Shown piece after piece: positions 43,283-51,561 of a DNA stretch of 64,000 nt. The notes beneath the pieces were generated by a model. That model was not told the DNA's origin. It saw only the letters and a list, made by a program, of their open reading frames with translations, and made no database searches. The first letter of the stretch is position 1; every line of letters starts with the position of its first letter. This DNA comes from Bradyrhizobium sp. LTSP885 (lineage in GTDB: Bacteria; Pseudomonadota; Alphaproteobacteria; Rhizobiales; Xanthobacteraceae), in NCBI RefSeq assembly GCF_000938305.1, contig NZ_JYMT01000034.1:62001-126000 (forward strand), given 5' to 3'. The translations under genes and the position numbers were made by a program.

Positions 43283-44575
43283 CTAAAGCCCCAGCCGGTC
43301 CCGCACCCGCCCGGTCAGCACCGCGGCGGTGACGCCGACGCGCCAGAACGGATGCATCGGGATCGGCTTGATGCCGGTCACGGGCATGTCGATCTCGGCC
43401 TTGTCGCCGCCAATCAAACGGCGCGCGAGCTGGGCGCCCATCGCGGTCGAGAGCGCGACGCCGCGGCCGTTGCAGCCGAGCGAGACCAGCAGATTCTCCG
43501 CTGGCTCATGGACATGCGGATAGTGATCGGCGGTAATCGCAAGACGGCTGTTCCAGCCATGGGTCCAGCTGACGCCTTTGAGCTGCGGCCAGAGCCGCTC
43601 GGCGTAACGCATGAGATAGGCGACGTCAGATGGGCGATCGATCCAGCGCATCGGGCCGCGGCCGCCCATCAGCAGGCGATTACGCTGGTCGATCCGGTAA
43701 TAGACCGTGATGTGGCCGCTCTCGTAGAGCACCGGACGGCTCGGCATGATCGCGCGTGCGACGTCGTCCGACAGCGGCGCCGTGCAGGCGATCGACGAGA
43801 ACACCGGAACGATGGTGCGGCGGAGCGCCGGCCAGAGATCGTCCGTAAAACCGTTGGTGGCGAGCAACACCTTGTCGGCATGCACGACGGCGCGTGGAGT
43901 CTCGATCCGCCAGCGGCCGCCATCGCGGCGCAGTGACACGGCCTGTGTCTCGCCATGGACGGCAACACCGGCGCCGATCGCGGCGCGCGCCAGCCCGCGC
44001 ACATAACTCAGCGGATGCAGATCGCCGCCGCGCGCATCCTGCATGGCGCTGAGATAGCGGTCGCTGCCGGTGATCTCGCGCATCTCGGCTGCATCGAGCA
44101 GTTTTACGGGCATGCCGCGCGCGATGCATTGCTTCGCTGTCGTCGCGATCGCGGCGGCGCTGGCCTCGTTATAGGCGGCACGCAGCGTGCCGTTCTGCCG
44201 CGCCTCGCACGGAATCTGGTAGCGGCGGATCAGGTCGAGCGTGAAATTGGTGGTGCCATAGGCGAAGTCGATCATGCGGCGGCCGAGATCGGCACCGAAA
44301 TCGGCTTCGATCTGATCCGGATCGTGCTTCAGCCCGGGATTGATCTGGCCGCCATTGTTGCCGGAGGCGCCCCAGCCCGGCTCCTGCGCTTCCAACACGG
44401 TGGCTAATACCCCCTGCTCGGCAAGATGCAGCGCGGTGGAGAGCCCGGTGAAGCCGCCGCCGATGATCGCGACCGGCACGCTCTTGTCCACTGTGAGCTG
44501 AGGCGTCGGCACCGGCGGCACGGCGGTGTCGGCATAAAGGCTCGGCGGCAGCGGCAGGCGGACGGGTGCGTTCAT
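43283..44575 (-). CDS. puuB: FAD-dependent oxidase, PuuB / gamma-glutamylputrescine oxidase-like
   Basis: A 430-residue DAO-family flavoenzyme. FAD motif I-I-G-G-G-F-T-G-L-S at about residues 33-42, then L-E-A-Q-E-P-G-W-G-A-S-G-N-N-G-G-Q, a sentence typical of PuuB-like oxidases acting on gamma-glutamylputrescine or related amines. The closing region G-C-N-G-R-G-V-A-L-S fits the same group. Length is normal (about 425-440). It ends the minus-strand set that includes the amino-acid-type ABC transporter (18 bases downstream of the ATPase gene), so it may oxidise what that transporter imports. The symbol reflects family resemblance only. Confidence 0.82.
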   Translation of the reverse strand: MNAPVRLPLPPSLYADTAVPPVPTPQLTVDKSVPVAIIGGGFTGLSTALHLAEQGVLATVLEAQEPGWGASGNNGGQINPGLKHDPDQIEADFGADLGRRMIDFAYGTTNFTLDLIRRYQIPCEARQNGTLRAAYNEASAAAIATTAKQCIARGMPVKLLDAAEMREITGSDRYLSAMQDARGGDLHPLSYVRGLARAAIGAGVAVHGETQAVSLRRDGGRWRIETPRAVVHADKVLLATNGFTDDLWPALRRTIVPVFSSIACTAPLSDDVARAIMPSRPVLYESGHITVYYRIDQRNRLLMGGRGPMRWIDRPSDVAYLMRYAERLWPQLKGVSWTHGWNSRLAITADHYPHVHEPAENLLVSLGCNGRGVALSTAMGAQLARRLIGGDKAEIDMPVTGIKPIPMHPFWRVGVTAAVLTGRVRDRLGL

Positions 44576-44593
44576 GGAAGCGGACCGGATGAT

Positions 44594-45325
44594 TTAAAGC
44601 GGATGCAACACGCGGCGCAGAAAATCCTGGGTGCGCGGGTGCTGCGGCTGGTTGAGAACGGATTTGGCGGCGCCCTGCTCGACGATGACGCCACCGTCGA
44701 TGAACAGCACGCGGTCGGCGACGTCGCGAGCAAAACCCATTTCGTGGGTGACGACGACCATGGTCATGCCGTCGTCAGCGAGCTTGCGCATCACCGAGAG
44801 CACGTCACCCACCAATTCAGGATCGAGCGCCGAGGTCGGCTCGTCAAACAAAATCGCCTTCGGCTGCATGGCGAGCGCACGCGCGATCGCGACGCGTTGT
44901 TGTTGGCCGCCGGACAACTGCGGTGGGTGCACGTCGGCCTTCTCGGCTAGCCCGACCTGCGCGAGCAGCGCGCGGCCGCGCGCGAGCGCCGCAGCGCGCG
45001 GCTCCTTCTTGACATAGAGCGGCCCCTCGATGACGTTCTCCAGCGCGGTGCGATGCGGGAACAGATTGAAGCGCTGGAACACCATCGACACCTGGGTGCG
45101 GACCGCGACGATCGAACGGTCGTTGCGATCGACCCGCGCACCCTCGACCGAGATGTCGCCGGCATCGTAGCTTTCCAACCCGTTTATGCAGCGCAGGATC
45201 GTCGACTTGCCAGAGCCCGACGGACCGATGATGCAGACCACCTCGCTCTTGGCGACCGAGGCGGTGATGCCCTTCAGCACCTCGACCTTGCCGAAGCTCT
45301 TGTGAACGTCCTTGAGCTCGATCAT
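44594..45325 (-). CDS. Amino-acid ABC transporter ATPase, GlnQ/HisP-like
   Basis: A 243-residue ATPase of the polar amino acid class. Walker A G-P-S-G-S-G-K-S at about residues 35-42, signature LSGGQQQRV at about 136-144, Walker B ILFDEPTSALDPE and H-loop V-V-T-H-E-M-G-F-A are all present. The ATG at 45325 overlaps the permease stop by 4 bases, so longer in-frame starts are rejected. With the permease and receptor genes upstream it forms a complete importer. Confidence 0.93.
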   Translation of the reverse strand: MIELKDVHKSFGKVEVLKGITASVAKSEVVCIIGPSGSGKSTILRCINGLESYDAGDISVEGARVDRNDRSIVAVRTQVSMVFQRFNLFPHRTALENVIEGPLYVKKEPRAAALARGRALLAQVGLAEKADVHPPQLSGGQQQRVAIARALAMQPKAILFDEPTSALDPELVGDVLSVMRKLADDGMTMVVVTHEMGFARDVADRVLFIDGGVIVEQGAAKSVLNQPQHPRTQDFLRRVLHPL

Positions 45326-45975
45326 TTCCGGTTCGCCTTGTTCTCGAAATGACGAACCAGCAGGATCAACGGAATGCTCATGGTCAGGTACATCAGCGCG
45401 ACGAGCGTGAACACGCTGGTGTTCTTGAACGTCGACGAGGCGATCAGCTTGCCCTGCAGCGCCAGCTCCGCGACCGTGATCGTGGATGCCTGCGAGGAAT
45501 CCTTCAGCATCATGATCATGACGTTGCCGTAGGGCGGCAGCACGATCTTGACCGCCTGCGGCAGCACCACGCGGCGCATGGTGAGCCACCAGCCCATCCC
45601 GATGGTCTGCGCCGCCTCGATCTGGCCCTTGTCGATCGCCTCGATGCCAGCGCGGAAGTTCTCGGCCTGATAGGCCGAATAGGCGATGCCGAGCCCGATG
45701 ATCGCGGCCTGCAGCGCCGTCAGCGCGACGCCGAAATCGGGCATCACGAAATAGATGTAGAACAGCAGCACGATGATCGGAATGCCGCGGATCACATTGA
45801 TCACCACGGCACTGACGCCAACGAGGATGCCGATGCCCGACACCCGCATCATCGCCCACAGCAACCCGAGCACGGTCGACAGCAAGAGCGAGCCAATCGT
45901 GACGACGACGGTCAGCCAGACGCCCTGCAGCAGGATCGGTACAAACTCGACGGCGTCGCTAAAGAATTTTTGCAT
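45322..45975 (-). CDS. Amino-acid ABC transporter permease, GlnP/HisM-like
   Basis: A 217-residue inner-membrane permease with five helices. The His/Glu/Gln/Arg/opine family sentence V-I-R-G-I-P-I-I-V-L-L-F is at about residues 62-73, and the coupling loop E-A-A-Q-T-I-G-M-G-W-W near 120-130. A single permease gene suggests a homodimeric channel. An 88-base hairpin repeat separates it from the receptor gene. Confidence 0.92.
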   Translation of the reverse strand: MQKFFSDAVEFVPILLQGVWLTVVVTIGSLLLSTVLGLLWAMMRVSGIGILVGVSAVVINVIRGIPIIVLLFYIYFVMPDFGVALTALQAAIIGLGIAYSAYQAENFRAGIEAIDKGQIEAAQTIGMGWWLTMRRVVLPQAVKIVLPPYGNVMIMMLKDSSQASTITVAELALQGKLIASSTFKNTSVFTLVALMYLTMSIPLILLVRHFENKANRK

Positions 45976-45993
45976 TTGATCATATCACGCGAG

Positions 45994-46081
45994 CGTCATT
46001 GCGAGGACCGCCAGCGACGAAGCAATCCATCTTTCGGAGCGTTCGGCGCGAATGGATTGCTTCGCTTGGCTCGCAATGACG
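45994..46081. repeat. CGTCATTGCGAG-type intergenic hairpin repeat
   Basis: An 88-base inverted repeat. Terminal arms CGTCATTGCGAG (45994-46005) and CTCGCAATGACG (46070-46081) match perfectly, and inner arms GAAGCAATCCA (46019-46029) and TGGATTGCTTC (46053-46063) also match. This sequence type is a common intergenic element in Bradyrhizobium and relatives (from memory). It lies within the transporter operon, between the receptor gene and the permease gene, where it would form a stable RNA hairpin. Confidence 0.8.
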
Positions 46082-46099
46082 TGGAGGGGACACATGCTC

Positions 46100-46879
46100 T
46101 CAGGACGCGTTGGCTTTCTGGCCCCATTTCTCCAGGATCTTTGCGATGGTGCCGTTGGCCTTCAGCTTGGCAAGCGAAGCGTTGATCTTTGCCAGCAGCT
46201 CGGTGTCGCTCTTGCGGATGCCGATCGCCACCGTACCGACGGTAGCCGGCTTGTAGCTGTCGACCAGGCGCACGTCGGCGAAATTGCCCTGCTGCAGATT
46301 GTAAGCGAGGATCGGATAGTCGGCGAAACCGGCCTTGAGGCGGCCCGCATTGACGTCGCGCAGGATGTCCGGGATGTTGTCGTAGACCTTGACCTCGCTG
46401 AACAGCCCGGTCTTCTTCAGCGCGTCGACGAACGCGGTGCCGACCTGGGCGCCGACCACCGTGCCCTTCAACTCCTCCTGCGACATGTACGCCTTCGCGT
46501 CGGCCTTCGGCACCACCAGGCCCTCGCCATAGGTGTAGACGGCATCGGAGAAGTCGATCACCTCCTTGCGCGCCGCGGTGGCGAACATCGCGGCCGCGAT
46601 GATGTCGATCTTGTTTGCGGTCAGCGAGGGGATCAGCGCCGAGAACTGCATCGGCTCGATCTGCACGGCAAAGCCGGCGTCCTTGCCGATTTCGGTGGCG
46701 AGATCGACCATGATGCCTTGAATGGTGTTGGTCTTGGTGTCGAGGAAGGTGAAGGGGATGCCGGTCGGCGTCGAGCCGACCTTCAGCGTTTGCTGCGCCT
46801 GGGACGGCGCGCTCAAGGCCAGGGTCGAGACAATGGCAAGGACCGCGGCGGCGGCCGTGACGAGACGCTGAAAGGACAT
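46100..46879 (-). CDS. Periplasmic amino-acid-type binding protein (SBP_bac_3)
   Basis: A 259-residue periplasmic receptor with a signal peptide at about residues 1-28 (ending P-S-Q-A-Q). Family features: V-G-S-T-P-T-G-I-P-F-T-F near 34-45, G-I-M-V-D-L-A-T-E-I-G near 54-64, and V-G-A-Q-V-G-T near 140-146. Length is normal for glutamine/lysine/cystine-type receptors. It is the first gene of the transporter unit and is divergent from the HTH-cupin regulator at 47044. Ligand may be a polar amino acid or a gamma-glutamyl amine. Confidence 0.91.
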   Translation of the reverse strand: MSFQRLVTAAAAVLAIVSTLALSAPSQAQQTLKVGSTPTGIPFTFLDTKTNTIQGIMVDLATEIGKDAGFAVQIEPMQFSALIPSLTANKIDIIAAAMFATAARKEVIDFSDAVYTYGEGLVVPKADAKAYMSQEELKGTVVGAQVGTAFVDALKKTGLFSEVKVYDNIPDILRDVNAGRLKAGFADYPILAYNLQQGNFADVRLVDSYKPATVGTVAIGIRKSDTELLAKINASLAKLKANGTIAKILEKWGQKANAS

Positions 46880-46964
46880 CGCAAGTGCTCCCGAAGCTGA
46901 CCCCGGCGCCGCGTCGCCCGTTTGCTTCGAGCTTATGGTTGCGAACGACGCTGTTCCGGCCTAT

Positions 46965-47029
46965 TTTCACCAATATGAAATTGTGGTCACGGAATCGCGA
47001 GCAATGCAAGCGGTTTTCATGCACATGAA
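46965..47029. promoter_or_regulatory. Two TTCA/TGAA palindromes between receptor and regulator genes
   Basis: TTTCA-N6-TGAAA (46965-46980) and TTCATG-CA-CATGAA (47016-47029) are two perfect inverted repeats sharing TTCA/TGAA half sites, about 50 bases apart centre to centre, in the AT-rich 164-base divergent region. They are good operator candidates for the adjacent HTH-cupin regulator; the second lies just ahead of its start codon. Confidence 0.6.
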
Positions 47030-47043
47030 GGAAGCGGCCTGAC

Positions 47044-47700
47044 GTGAGCGGCGGCAAGAGAATGCGCAAAGGGACGGCAGTTCGGCCCGCGGCCACGCGG
47101 CGCGCGGCGAAAAAGCCGGCCGAACCGGCGGTGGATCTCGCGGTCGGCCGCCGCATCCGCGACCTGCGCCGTGCCCGAGCGATGTCGCTTGAGGTGGTCG
47201 CGGCGCGCGCCGATCTTTCGATCGGCTTCATCAGCCAGATCGAGCGCGGCCTGTCGTCGCCCTCACTGCGCGTGCTGGCGACGCTGGCCGACGTGCTCGG
47301 CGTCGGCATCGCCGGGCTGTTCGGCGCGACGCCGAATGATGACGGCGCCTCGAACGGCGTCGTCACCCGCGAGGTGCAGCGCGCCGAGCTGAAGCTGTGG
47401 CGCACCGGGATTTCAAAACAATTGCTGAGCCCGGCCGGCACCGAGAGCCGGCTCAATCTGTTCCTGGTGCGTCTCGAACCCGGCGGCAACACCGGCGACG
47501 AGTTCTATACCCATGACGGCGAGGAAGCCGGCCTCGTGCTCGAGGGCGAGATGATTCTGACAGTCGACGCCGAGACCTGGACGCTGAAGCAGGGCGACAG
47601 CTTTCGATTTGCGAGCCGGAGGCCGCACCGGTTTTCCAATCCGGACGGTGATGCGAAGGCCGTGGTGCTGTGGGTGAACTGCGTGACGGCTGCGGGGTAG
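47044..47700 (+). CDS. HTH (XRE) - cupin transcriptional regulator
   Basis: A 218-residue regulator with a GTG start at 47044; AAGGAAG lies about 11 bases upstream. Residues 1-32 are a basic tail. The helix-turn-helix is at about 33-88 (G-R-R-I-R-D-L-R-R-A-R, then L-S-I-G-F-I-S-Q-I-E-R), and the cupin at about 125-215 (E-F-Y-T-H-D-G-E-E-A-G-L-V-L and P-H-R-F-S-N-P). It is divergent from the amino-acid-type transporter and PuuB-like oxidase genes and probably represses them, sensing an amine or amino acid. Confidence 0.9.
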   Translation: MSGGKRMRKGTAVRPAATRRAAKKPAEPAVDLAVGRRIRDLRRARAMSLEVVAARADLSIGFISQIERGLSSPSLRVLATLADVLGVGIAGLFGATPNDDGASNGVVTREVQRAELKLWRTGISKQLLSPAGTESRLNLFLVRLEPGGNTGDEFYTHDGEEAGLVLEGEMILTVDAETWTLKQGDSFRFASRRPHRFSNPDGDAKAVVLWVNCVTAAG

Positions 47701-47709
47701 CCCGTCGTC

Positions 47710-47742
47710 CCGGCCTTGTGCGCAATTGCGCACGAGGGCCGG
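47710..47742. terminator. Symmetrical hairpin between convergent genes
   Basis: CCGGCC (47710-47715) pairs with GGCCGG (47737-47742), enclosing the perfect 16-base palindrome GTGCGCAATTGCGCAC (47718-47733). It lies nine bases after the regulator stop and ends 10 bases before the stop of the convergent hydrolase gene. No T-run, so it may serve as a bidirectional 3' stabiliser or terminator. Confidence 0.55.
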
Positions 47743-47751
47743 AACGAGCAC

Positions 47752-49200
47752 TTACTCCACCTCGGCATCGAGCCGCATCAGGCCGTCGCTGTCGAACAAC
47801 TGAAGCCTGGCGTCGTTCGCGACGACCACAAGGCAGAGTTCGCGCGCGTCGGTTTCGTTCAGCGTGCGGCAAAAGCGGTCGCGGTCATCGACGCGCCAGG
47901 TCCCCGTCCAGCGCTCGCGCCGCGCGGGGCCGGCGAGGATCGACATGGTGCCGTCGGCGCGCAACTGCCAGGCAAAAGGGCCGCCCTTGAGCCATTTGCC
48001 GACCGCGAGCGTTTTGCCTGACAGTGCCGACGTTAGCGCACCGCCCGAAAGGCGCGTGCCGGCGGCATGCGCCAGCGCGACATCGGGGCCGGCGTCGCGG
48101 TCGCCGGCGGCCGACAGCACAAGCCAAAGCAGCCGCGCCATCTGACGGAAGTTCGGCTCCGGTCTGTGCGGCAGGTCGCTGTTGACCCGGTGGACGATGA
48201 CGAGATCGTAGGCCGGGATCACGAACGCGTACTGCCCCTCCGCGCCGATCGCCTCATAGCTGCCGGCCGGCACGTTCACCGTCGGCGCACCCATGTCGCG
48301 GGGAAATCCGATCCACCACAGATAGCCATAGCCGAGACCCGGGCCGATCTCGGCAAACGCGTCCGAATAGGACTGCGTGCTCTCGCGCACCCACGCGCTC
48401 GGCACCAGCTGACGGTCCTTCCAGCGCCCGTCGTGCAGATAGAGCAACGCAAAGCGGGCGAGATCGCGCGCGCTCATGCGAATCGGATAGGCGGGGTGAT
48501 CGGAGTCCTTGCCCCTGAAATATTCGCCGTCACCCGGCTGATAGTCCTGCATGCCGATCGGGCGGGCGATCTTCTGGTCGAGAGAAGTGAAGATCGATTG
48601 CATGGTGGCGCGCTCGTAGATCGAGCCGAGCGCATTGAAGTCCCAGTTGTTGTAGTACCAGAACGTCCCCGGCAAATGGCTGCCGCGCGGCGGTCGCAGC
48701 TTCGCCATGCCCGGCGTTTCATAAAGCGCGGCGTGATAGATGCCCGAGCGCGCCTTCAGGAGATCGACGACGGTTGCTGCCTTCTCGGTCTCGGTGAGAC
48801 CAGGAGAATTGTCGTCGATGCCGAGGCTGCCGAGCGTTGCGTTGAGATCGATCTCGTGCTTGTCGACCGCGATCCCGATCAGCGCGCTGAGCAGGCTCTT
48901 GCGGATGGAATGCAGGTTGGACTTGACCGCAGTGTCGCCCCACTCGGCCACGATACGGCCGTGCTGAACGATCATGACCGCGGCGGTCGGCGCGAGCTGT
49001 TGCGACCAGGCTTTGGCCTCGGCGAGTGTCTCGGCCGACCAGCCGGCCGCTTCCGGCGTGGTGGTTTCGAACGCTGCGCCGGGAAAATTGTCGGCGATGG
49101 CGACGGATTGATCCGCTTGCGTCGCGGCGGTGCCGAGGACGAGCACCGCGAGGGCGAAGACGATTCCGCGAGCAGCCCGGATTGCACGATGGCCGTTCAA
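47752..49200 (-). CDS. Exported serine hydrolase (beta-lactamase / class C fold)
   Basis: A 482-residue exported hydrolase with a signal peptide at about residues 1-29 (ending A-T-Q-A). The serine active-site motif S-I-R-K (S-x-x-K) lies at about residue 97-100 in H-S-I-R-K-S-L-L-S-A. A Y-N-N motif (W-Y-Y-N-N-W, about 183) matches the Tyr-x-Asn of class C enzymes, and E-G-Q-Y near 330 may replace the H-x-G triad. The last ~100 residues form an extra beta-rich domain. Such enzymes are usually esterases or peptidases rather than antibiotic hydrolases. Confidence 0.86.
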   Translation of the reverse strand: MNGHRAIRAARGIVFALAVLVLGTAATQADQSVAIADNFPGAAFETTTPEAAGWSAETLAEAKAWSQQLAPTAAVMIVQHGRIVAEWGDTAVKSNLHSIRKSLLSALIGIAVDKHEIDLNATLGSLGIDDNSPGLTETEKAATVVDLLKARSGIYHAALYETPGMAKLRPPRGSHLPGTFWYYNNWDFNALGSIYERATMQSIFTSLDQKIARPIGMQDYQPGDGEYFRGKDSDHPAYPIRMSARDLARFALLYLHDGRWKDRQLVPSAWVRESTQSYSDAFAEIGPGLGYGYLWWIGFPRDMGAPTVNVPAGSYEAIGAEGQYAFVIPAYDLVIVHRVNSDLPHRPEPNFRQMARLLWLVLSAAGDRDAGPDVALAHAAGTRLSGGALTSALSGKTLAVGKWLKGGPFAWQLRADGTMSILAGPARRERWTGTWRVDDRDRFCRTLNETDARELCLVVVANDARLQLFDSDGLMRLDAEVE

Positions 49201-49281
49201 TGTCCCCTCCGTATCGCATGCGCTGACCGCGCTCGCGATACGGATAGCAGATGTAGTCCCACCGCAGAAGTTACCGTAAGT

Positions 49282-51558
49282 TTAGTCGCGCGCGATATCA
49301 CCCATCACCAGTTCCTCGATCCGGATCGGAAACCGCCGGACGCGGATGCCGGTGGCGTGCCAGACGGCGTTGGCCACGGCACCGGCGCTGCCGGTGATGC
49401 CGATCTCGCCGACGCCCTTGATGCCGAGTGCGTTGACATGCGGATCGTGCTCGTCGACCGTGATGACGTCCATCGGCGGCACGTCGGCATTCACAGGCAC
49501 ATGATACTCGGCGAGGTTGGCGTTCAGGATGCGGCCCGAGCGATGGTCCGTCACCGCTTCCTCGTGCAGCGCGAACGACATCCCCCAGATCATACCGCCA
49601 TAGAGCTGGCTCCTCACCATCAAGGGATTGATGATGCGGCCGGCGGCAAACGCGCCGACCATCCGCGTTACGCGGATCTGGCCCAGATCAGGATCGACCT
49701 TGACCTCGGCGAACACGGCGCCATGCGCGTGCATCGCATATTGCGACTGCGCCGCCGGATCGGCAGCACCAGTGCCGCTGGCGTCGATCTCGGCAAGGCC
49801 GGCGCGCATGAGGATATCGGCATAGCCGTCGCTGCGCGTCTCGTCATCCCGGCGATAGAGCCGTCCTTGCCGCGCGACCACGCCGGCATTGCCGGCGCCG
49901 AACAGCGGCGAGCGCTCATCCGAGGTCGCGAGATCGGCGAGCTTGGCGATCACGGCCGCGCCGGCATTGTGGATCGCAGCGCCGACGGTTGCAGTGTGCG
50001 CCGAGCCGCCGGCGATGCCGGCGTCCGGCAAATCCGAGGTGCCGGACCTGAATGCGACCTGGTCGAAATCGAGCCCGAGCGCATCGGCCGAGATCTGCGC
50101 CAGCGCGGTCCAGGCGCCCTGCCCCATGTCATGCGCGCCGGTCTCCATCACGCCGCCGCCGTCGGCACGAAGCACAGCGCGTGCATTGCCCTGGAACATC
50201 AGCGCGGGGAAGGTCGCGGTACCCATGCCCCAGCCGACCAGATGGCCGGCTTCATCGCGCATCTGCCTTGGTGCGAGCGGCCGCCGCGCCCAGCCGAATC
50301 GTTCGGCGCCTTTGGCGTAACACTGCCGCAGCGCCTTCGATGAGAACGGCTTTCCGGTGGTCGGCTCAACCTCGGCGTAGTTTTTTAAACGGAACGCCAG
50401 CGGGTCGATGCCGCAGGCGAGCGCCATCTCGTCGATCGCGCTCTCCAGTGCGATCGATCCGGTGGCCTCGCCCGGCGCGCGCATGAACAGCGGCGTGCCG
50501 GTGTCGACGCGCACGGCCTCATGTGAAGTCCGGATCGCCGGGCTCGCATACAGCGTGTGCGAGGCATCGGCCGCGGGCTCATAGAAATCGTCGAAGCTGG
50601 AGGTGGTGATTTTGGCGTGATGATCGATCGCGGTCAGCAGGCCATCATCGTCAGCGCCGATGCGCAGCCGCTGCCGGGTCGGCGCGCGATGGCCGACCGG
50701 GCCGTACATCTGGCCACGGCGCAGCACCAGCTTGACCGGACGCCCGACCAGCTTGGCGGCCATGACGCCGAGCACCTGCGGCCCGGACACCAGCCCCTTG
50801 GAGCCGAAGCCACCACCGAGGAACGGGCTGTTGACGTGGATGTTGCCTGGTGGAATGCCGAACAGCCCGCCGATCCGCATCTGCGCCATCGCCATGCCCT
50901 GGCTCGGCGTGTCGATGAACAGGCGGTCGCCATCCCACACCGCGACGATCGCGTGCGGCTCCATCGCGTTGTGATATTGCACCGGGGTCTCGTAGGTCGC
51001 GTCGATCTGCTTTGATGCCGCCGCGAAACCCGCATCGATATCGCCGTGAACGACCTCGGCCGGATTGCCGATCCCGACCACCGGCGGCACGTAGCTCTCG
51101 CCGGCGTCGAGGCCGACCCGCGCGATCTCGACCTGATAGCGCGGCGACAACAGCGCAGCGCCCTCGGTCGCGGCTTCCAGCGTCTCGGCGATCACGACGG
51201 CGATCGCCTGGTTGGCGTAGCGCACCTCGTCGTTCTGCAAGAGCTCCATGCGGAACGCGAACGGATTGCCCTTGGCATCGGGGTCTTCGGCGAGTCGTGG
51301 TTTATGCGCTGATGTCATCACGTCGATGACACCGGGATGGCGTTTTGCGGCGGCGACATCGAGCGATTTGACGCGGCCGCGCGCGACGCACGAGGTCGCA
51401 ATCACAGCGTAGAGCATGCCGGGCGGATGATTGTCGGCGGCATAGCGGGCCTTGCCCGTCACCTTCAAGACGCCGTCGGTGCGGGTCAGCGGCTGGCCGA
51501 TGCTGGAGCCGTGCCTGAGATGGGCGGGGTCGCGGGTCAGATGGATCTCTGATGTCAT
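49282..51558 (-). CDS. paoC: Molybdenum hydroxylase large subunit, PaoC-like (aldehyde/xanthine oxidoreductase family)
   Basis: A 758-residue molybdopterin-binding subunit of the xanthine oxidase family that hydroxylates aldehydes or N-heterocycles. Features in order: G-K-A-R-Y-A-A-D near 35-42, G-G-G-F-G-S-K-G near 252-259 (cofactor loop), R-A-P-G-E-A-T-G near 352-359, G-A-H-D-M-G-Q-G near 445, and G-V-G-E-I-G near 725 with the catalytic Glu. No signal peptide is seen. It is the third gene of the operon after the 2Fe-2S and FAD subunits. The 4Fe-4S insert in the FAD subunit places the set closer to PaoABC than to xanthine dehydrogenase. Confidence 0.87.
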   Translation of the reverse strand: MTSEIHLTRDPAHLRHGSSIGQPLTRTDGVLKVTGKARYAADNHPPGMLYAVIATSCVARGRVKSLDVAAAKRHPGVIDVMTSAHKPRLAEDPDAKGNPFAFRMELLQNDEVRYANQAIAVVIAETLEAATEGAALLSPRYQVEIARVGLDAGESYVPPVVGIGNPAEVVHGDIDAGFAAASKQIDATYETPVQYHNAMEPHAIVAVWDGDRLFIDTPSQGMAMAQMRIGGLFGIPPGNIHVNSPFLGGGFGSKGLVSGPQVLGVMAAKLVGRPVKLVLRRGQMYGPVGHRAPTRQRLRIGADDDGLLTAIDHHAKITTSSFDDFYEPAADASHTLYASPAIRTSHEAVRVDTGTPLFMRAPGEATGSIALESAIDEMALACGIDPLAFRLKNYAEVEPTTGKPFSSKALRQCYAKGAERFGWARRPLAPRQMRDEAGHLVGWGMGTATFPALMFQGNARAVLRADGGGVMETGAHDMGQGAWTALAQISADALGLDFDQVAFRSGTSDLPDAGIAGGSAHTATVGAAIHNAGAAVIAKLADLATSDERSPLFGAGNAGVVARQGRLYRRDDETRSDGYADILMRAGLAEIDASGTGAADPAAQSQYAMHAHGAVFAEVKVDPDLGQIRVTRMVGAFAAGRIINPLMVRSQLYGGMIWGMSFALHEEAVTDHRSGRILNANLAEYHVPVNADVPPMDVITVDEHDPHVNALGIKGVGEIGITGSAGAVANAVWHATGIRVRRFPIRIEELVMGDIARD

Positions 51559-51561
51559 GCG

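Noticed and set aside
48067..50343. Long plus-strand open frame opposite the serine hydrolase and molybdenum hydroxylase genes
   Set aside because: Crosses two convincing minus-strand genes and their gap, with shadow-type composition.
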